Part shown: piece by piece, positions 44,537 through 48,402 of the stretch | How positions within the stretch are numbered: the stretch's first letter is position 1 | Layout: the number at the start of each line of letters is the position of its first letter | Assembly (NCBI GenBank): GCA_013288335.1 | Contig: JABDCC010000012.1 | Span: forward strand, 1 to 48,402 | Reading direction: 5' to 3' | DNA length: 48,402 nt | Source of the DNA: Alphaproteobacteria bacterium | GTDB taxonomy: Bacteria; Pseudomonadota; Alphaproteobacteria; Rickettsiales; JABCZZ01 | Translations under genes and position numbers: made by a program | The notes under the pieces: model-generated | Database searches by the model: none | What the model was told of the DNA's origin: nothing | The model's input: the letters and a program-made list of their open reading frames with translations, nothing else

Positions 44537-45103
44537 ATGCAGCTTATAAATAGTAATGCAATCCAGAAACTGTTTGAAAATGCAGAATTGCTGGCTAACC
44601 AGCCGCATGATAGCTGGCGTTGCATCTATTTGAAGCTCCGTGATCAGGGGGATAAATCACGCCCCGAACTCTATACGAGTTTCATCAAACAATTCCTCAC
44701 GAATTTACTGAGTAGCCATAAAGGGCATGTATATATTTGTCGGGACGGGGATATTTTTATTGTATTCCAGGGTGCAATGAAGCCGCTTGTTGAAAAGTTG
44801 GAACATCATCTGGGCGGTTTTGATTCTCACGAGATAAGTGGTCACGCTGAAGGCAGTTTATTCAGGATATTTGAATTTGACTTAAGCAGAAACTGGGACA
44901 ATTTTTATAAACTCTGCGAGCGTAAATTTCTAACCATGCTTGCAAGTAGTGATGAGGCTCATAGCGATGTGGCGAAGAATGAGCCACGCCGTTTGATGAA
45001 AGCATCTGCTAAACATAGTAATCCGCCACTAATTCCCAAAATCTCGCATCACCCTGCGCGCGAGCAGTCGATGTCGCAACTCGCTATGCCTAAGCAGATT
45101 TGA
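44537..45103 (+). CDS. Unrecognised 188-residue cytoplasmic protein
   Basis: A soluble protein without signal or membrane helices. ATG 44537 has GGGAG 8 bases upstream and is preferred over a TTG at 44504. Residues about 1-125 form a mixed alpha/beta unit (HVYICRDGDIFIVFQG, then RIFEFDLSRNWDNFYKLCERKF). The GDIFIVF strand recalls degenerate nucleotide cyclase or PAS-like folds, but no catalytic motif is visible. The last 50 residues are basic and probably disordered. I do not assign a function. Confidence 0.7.
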   Translation: MQLINSNAIQKLFENAELLANQPHDSWRCIYLKLRDQGDKSRPELYTSFIKQFLTNLLSSHKGHVYICRDGDIFIVFQGAMKPLVEKLEHHLGGFDSHEISGHAEGSLFRIFEFDLSRNWDNFYKLCERKFLTMLASSDEAHSDVAKNEPRRLMKASAKHSNPPLIPKISHHPAREQSMSQLAMPKQI

Positions 45104-45112
45104 GAAGAGTGT

Positions 45113-46549
45113 TTATAAGGTAGCGATACTGTAGGGTGGCAATTGAATCTTGTGATTCGTCACTGCTATTCTTTCGGAAATCACATCGGCATCACTATTG
45201 ATGAGCTTATTCTTGTCAGCATGCTTAACATCATAATAGGTTTTTGCGGTTTCGCCTAAAGCAGAGACATCCACAGAAATAGGATTACTTGTGAAATTCA
45301 CCAGAAGGCTGGTGTTGCCGCTTTGCGGAGAATTAAACTGCCAGCCCAGCAAATCAAAATCATTCGCATAACCATTCGCAGAGATTTGAAAATGAATCTG
45401 GCGTAATGAAGTTTTGTTATTGCTGGCATCTGCCCAGGCTTTATACCCCATCCCAGCTGGCAATATTCGCAAAGGACCGCTATAGGTTTGGATGGCTGCA
45501 AAATTTTCCCAGTTGGAGATACCATGTTCTACTATCATTTGCGGAGGAACTGCACCGGTGATAGTAGTCGCCTCTGATGTCATAAGAATAATGGCAAGCG
45601 CTTGGCCCCAGGTAAAGGCATATTGCTGGATAATTTTTCTTTGTGTTGGCTCAACATTCGGAACGTAAGCCCAGTGGATATTATATTCGGTTATCCATAT
45701 ATTTTTATTTACGGCATTAAATCCCTGACGATCATAATCTTCTTTAAATGCAGAAAAGAGCTTCTCATAATTAATGCCATTGCTGTCCAATACCTTAGAT
45801 GGAAAAGGATAAAGATGTGCAACAATCGCATCGGCATTGGGAGCTTCAGTCAAAACAATGCTGTTCCAATCCTTGAGAGAAGGAGATTGCCTATTTCCAC
45901 CAATGACGGCAATTTTTGCATTCGGAAAATGCTCTTTTATCGCCGTGATCCAGTTGCGGGAGGTAGTTCCATAATCTTGCGGGAGAACATATTTCTTTCT
46001 TCCAGCGCTTCCCGTGTTGTTATATTCATTCCCTAGCTCCACCCACTTTATGGGAATGCCAATCGATTGCGCGTATTTAAGCATTTCAATCTGATCGTCC
46101 AGATTCCTGGTCACCATATTTAAGACAAAAACGGCGTCGCAATGGGTTTCATCAACAAGCATTTTAAATTCCGGAAATCCTGAGGGACTATATTTCATAG
46201 TCCTGAAATTGTCTGGCATAGTGAAGCCACCTATTTGCCCTTGTGCGTCTGTGTCTACGAACCAACCTTTGCGCCAATCCCACAATTCCGCAATATTTCC
46301 TCCCGGGTAGCGCGCAATTTTAAAATGCAGGGAAGCAGCCATATCTCTAAATGACTTGTCACTCCATGGAGGACCCTTGGTATTCATGGTATTGATACCG
46401 TAAAGGGGAAGGGGTTTTTCAGATCGCTCCGGTATCGCGTTGACCATAATTTCTTGTGCACTTGCAACAGTACTGATCATTCCAAGCATACCCAATGCTA
46501 AAGTGGAAACAGCAAGGAAAACCACAAAAATGCCAATGCGAGATTTCAT
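45113..46549 (-). CDS. Secreted glycoside hydrolase, clan-A-like TIM barrel
   Basis: A 478-residue exported enzyme. The signal peptide ends near STVASAQ (about residue 32). The TIM barrel shows KIARYPGGNIAELWDWR, the presumed acid/base Glu in WVELGNEYN and the presumed nucleophile Glu in IWITEYNIHW, the pattern of clan GH-A families related to arabinofuranosidases and glucuronidases. The last 90 residues look like a beta-sandwich. The exact family and sugar are not determinable by eye. ATG 46549 is the true start: the longer frame reads through the tRNA-Ala gene and gives the well-known artefact VRFRSPPP. Confidence 0.8.
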   Translation of the reverse strand: MKSRIGIFVVFLAVSTLALGMLGMISTVASAQEIMVNAIPERSEKPLPLYGINTMNTKGPPWSDKSFRDMAASLHFKIARYPGGNIAELWDWRKGWFVDTDAQGQIGGFTMPDNFRTMKYSPSGFPEFKMLVDETHCDAVFVLNMVTRNLDDQIEMLKYAQSIGIPIKWVELGNEYNNTGSAGRKKYVLPQDYGTTSRNWITAIKEHFPNAKIAVIGGNRQSPSLKDWNSIVLTEAPNADAIVAHLYPFPSKVLDSNGINYEKLFSAFKEDYDRQGFNAVNKNIWITEYNIHWAYVPNVEPTQRKIIQQYAFTWGQALAIILMTSEATTITGAVPPQMIVEHGISNWENFAAIQTYSGPLRILPAGMGYKAWADASNNKTSLRQIHFQISANGYANDFDLLGWQFNSPQSGNTSLLVNFTSNPISVDVSALGETAKTYYDVKHADKNKLINSDADVISERIAVTNHKIQLPPYSIATL

Positions 46550-46603
46550 GATGGGAAATATATCCCCGCGCGATATAAGAAGGCAATGTGTAAATGTTAG
46601 GAA

Positions 46604-46679
46604 TGGTGGAGGTGAGCGGAATCGAACCGCTGACATCTTGCTTGCAAAGCAAGTGCTCTACCAATTGAGCTACACCCCC
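46604..46679 (-). tRNA. tRNA-Ala(UGC)
   Basis: A 76-base tRNA with encoded CCA (46604-46606). The acceptor stem is GGGGGTG/CACCTCC, the anticodon stem CTTGC/GCAAG with loop TTTGCAA and anticodon TGC, and GGTTCGATTCC forms the T-arm. It lies just upstream of the glycoside hydrolase gene on the same strand. Confidence 0.95.
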
Positions 46680-46844
46680 ATCCGGTCAAAAAGACATCCG
46701 CAAAACTAGGCAGAAGTTAATTTTAGTCAAGAAAAATCGCTATCATGGGCAAAAAGATTCGTTATTCCTATATTTAGGCTTAATATTTTACATTGCCGAT
46801 AATTATAGTATATTCCCGCGCATAATAAAAAAGTGGGAGTCATT

Positions 46845-47855
46845 ATGCGTATAGCCATGATATTAGGAGTATTGTTACTTGCGGCTTGCAGTGCGAGCCA
46901 GCAGTCGCAATATCATCTGGTAAAGTCCACGCCGGTTGCGGGCGAAGGTGGCTGGGATTATGTCAAAGTTGATAAGCATTCACACCACGTCTATATCACC
47001 CATACGGATAAGGTGGATGTGCTGGATGCTGATTCCGGTAACGTAGTTGGCGTTATTGATGGGCTGCATGGGGTGCATGAAGTGTCACTTGCGCATGATT
47101 TAGGTCATGGTTTTATCAGCAATGGCAAATCTGACAGTGTTACCGTGTTTGATATCAAGACTCTGGCCAAAATTGCTGAAGTAAAAACAGGCAAGAAGCC
47201 GGATTCTCTCGCATATGAAAAAACGACAAAACGTCTCCTTGCGTTTAACGGTGAAAGCAACAATTCTACGGTCATTGACGCTGTGACCAATAAGAATATC
47301 GGTACGATTGCACTGGGCGGCGCTCCTGAGTTTGCGGTTTCAGACCACGCGGGCCACGTGTTTGTGAATCTTGAGGATACAGACGAAACTCTCCTGCTCG
47401 ATGTTGCCAGCCTCAAAGTGCTCCAGCGTTGGAAAGTAGCACCTGGAAGCGAGCCTTCGAGCTTAGCAATGGATAGAGAACGTCATCGCTTGTTTATTGG
47501 CTGCCGCAACAAGTTGCTGGTGGTGATGAACGCAGATAATGGCCAGGTGATTACAACGCTGCCTATTGGTGATCATGTAGATGCAACCGCATTCGACAAA
47601 GAAACCCATGAGGTGATCAGCAGCACAGGCGATGGTATGCTTACAGTTGTTGCTCAGGATGACGCAGATCATTACCGCATCGTGCAAACTATTGTGACAC
47701 AGAAAGGTTCTAAAACTTTTGGTATGGACGCAGAAACTCATAAGTTATTTGTGCCCGCTGCTGATTTTGCACCGGCAAAAGTTTCCAAAGATAATCCTAA
47801 GGGAAGGCCAAACGTGGTGCCCGGAACCTTCAAGGTGCTGATTTTTGAGCGTTAG
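46845..47855 (+). CDS. Lipoprotein with YVTN/YncE-like beta-propeller
   Basis: A 336-residue lipoprotein. The signal ends in lipobox LLLAACS with Cys at about residue 15. The rest is a run of beta-propeller blades with the repeated pattern of a strand, D or N-rich turn and V/I strand (VFDIKTLAKIAEVKTGKKPDS, NSTVIDAVTNKNIGTIALGG and similar). Such YncE-like propellers bind ligands or partners in the periplasm, and no enzymatic motif is visible. ATG 46845 with GGGAG upstream is chosen over a GTG at 46833. It appears to be a single gene, convergent with the aminopeptidase gene. Confidence 0.85.
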   Translation: MRIAMILGVLLLAACSASQQSQYHLVKSTPVAGEGGWDYVKVDKHSHHVYITHTDKVDVLDADSGNVVGVIDGLHGVHEVSLAHDLGHGFISNGKSDSVTVFDIKTLAKIAEVKTGKKPDSLAYEKTTKRLLAFNGESNNSTVIDAVTNKNIGTIALGGAPEFAVSDHAGHVFVNLEDTDETLLLDVASLKVLQRWKVAPGSEPSSLAMDRERHRLFIGCRNKLLVVMNADNGQVITTLPIGDHVDATAFDKETHEVISSTGDGMLTVVAQDDADHYRIVQTIVTQKGSKTFGMDAETHKLFVPAADFAPAKVSKDNPKGRPNVVPGTFKVLIFER

Positions 47856-47859
47856 TAAC

Positions 47860-48402
47860 TTACTTAATACTCCGATTACTGATGGATTGATTGGCTAACC
47901 GCTCTTTCCAGTAAGGTGGTTTATCTTTTACCGCTGCCCATCCTTCATTGAAAACCCGCAATGCCGGATCAGGATATTTTCCTGCCTGCATCACTACATA
48001 TGCATTAGGGGTTCCTTCATCCAATATAATCCGGCTTTTTGGACCTTTCATCATGGTGGTAATATCCCAATGAACACCGCTTTTGCTGGTGTTATGATTG
48101 TTCAGGACTACCTTTTTTCCGTCATATTCCTCATAGCTATAGGAATCTCCGAGCGCTATGTGAAAACTGCTGCTGATTTTTTCCACCAACAATCCGTTGA
48201 TCAGATGCTGTTTTAGCCAAGGATTGGTGCCCATTGCGAATTCGCCAATGTAGCGGCTACCTTCGCCTTTTCCGTCATCTGCTTCGATAATTTTTGCGAG
48301 TGAATCACGACCTTTAGCTGCATCAAAGACAATGACGCGGCCATCTTTGAATTCCAAAGTAATATCCTCTATGACTCCACCGTCGTCATATTGAAATTTA
48401 CC
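47860..48402 (-). CDS. M29-type aminopeptidase, C-terminal part
   Basis: The C-terminal 180 residues of a thermophilic-metalloprotease (M29, AmpS/PepS) type aminopeptidase. The frame is open through the right edge of the window, so the N-terminus lies beyond it. GEFAMGTNPWLK, HIALGDSYSY and SGVHWDITTMM carry the conserved His and Asp ligands of the two-metal site of this family. The TTG that could open the frame at 48357 is internal. The gene ends 4 bp after the convergent propeller gene. Confidence 0.8.
   Translation of the reverse strand, partial: GKFQYDDGGVIEDITLEFKDGRVIVFDAAKGRDSLAKIIEADDGKGEGSRYIGEFAMGTNPWLKQHLINGLLVEKISSSFHIALGDSYSYEEYDGKKVVLNNHNTSKSGVHWDITTMMKGPKSRIILDEGTPNAYVVMQAGKYPDPALRVFNEGWAAVKDKPPYWKERLANQSISNRSIK

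Noticed and set aside
46550-46636. N-terminal extension of the glycoside hydrolase frame into tRNA-Ala
   Set aside because: The VRFRSPPP peptide is a known artefact of translating tRNA genes. The signal peptide begins at ATG 46549.

Overview
The window looks like a chromosome segment from an alphaproteobacterium with moderate to low GC. The evidence is a phasin, an NDUFS6-type CHCC zinc finger, a bactofilin, beta-oxidation genes in the order 3-hydroxyacyl-CoA dehydrogenase then enoyl-CoA hydratase, RppH beside a divergent polysaccharide deacetylase, and a bioH-bioC-bioD run. The sequence alone does not fix the genus. One integrated mobile element (about 32044-43770) interrupts an otherwise housekeeping region.

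Layout. 1-1955: end of murF, then mraY (peptidoglycan precursors). 1958-4487 (minus): a long type IV pilin-like protein, a CHCC zinc finger, a lytic transglycosylase and a small lipoprotein. 4756-9386 (plus): four tightly packed genes that look like the inner-membrane platform of a type IV pilus or type II secretion machine (PilC/GspF, PilM/GspL-like, PilO-like, PilP/GspC-like). 9434-13277 (plus): ABC ATPase, CtpA-type protease, divergent polysaccharide deacetylase, RppH. 13274-15160 (minus): a Fur-boxed iron operon (cupredoxin, then an FTR1 permease with an unexpected C-terminal barrel-like domain). 15359-23361 (minus): rpsU, acyl-CoA dehydrogenase, a HepT/MntA toxin-antitoxin pair, a FadB-like protein, an NtrC-type regulator, guaB. 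23527-28334 (plus): metC, an unknown gene, bioH, bioC, bioD, an RDD protein. 28576-31875: phasin, bactofilin (minus), cold-shock protein, DEAD-box helicase.

The mobile element sits in the 3' half of tRNA-Phe. A 39-bp piece of the tRNA is repeated at the far end (43728-43766). Inside are two tyrosine recombinases with small excisionase-like and RHH/HTH partners. The defence-like cargo is a C5-cytosine methyltransferase with an N-terminal HTH, a convergent Eco47II-like restriction enzyme, a Vsr mismatch nuclease, and an HNH nuclease with a PUA/EVE-like N-terminus. Two further two-gene cassettes of unknown function lie at the edges, just inside the att sites: a YaaC-like protein with a helical partner on the left, and a nucleotidyltransferase-fold protein with a 310-residue partner on the right. 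These two cassettes are the best candidates for undescribed systems.

Right of the element are a tiny lipoprotein gene, tRNA-Gln(UUG), an unknown cytoplasmic protein, a secreted clan-A-type glycoside hydrolase, tRNA-Ala(UGC), a lipoprotein beta-propeller, and the C-terminal part of an M29-type aminopeptidase cut by the window edge.
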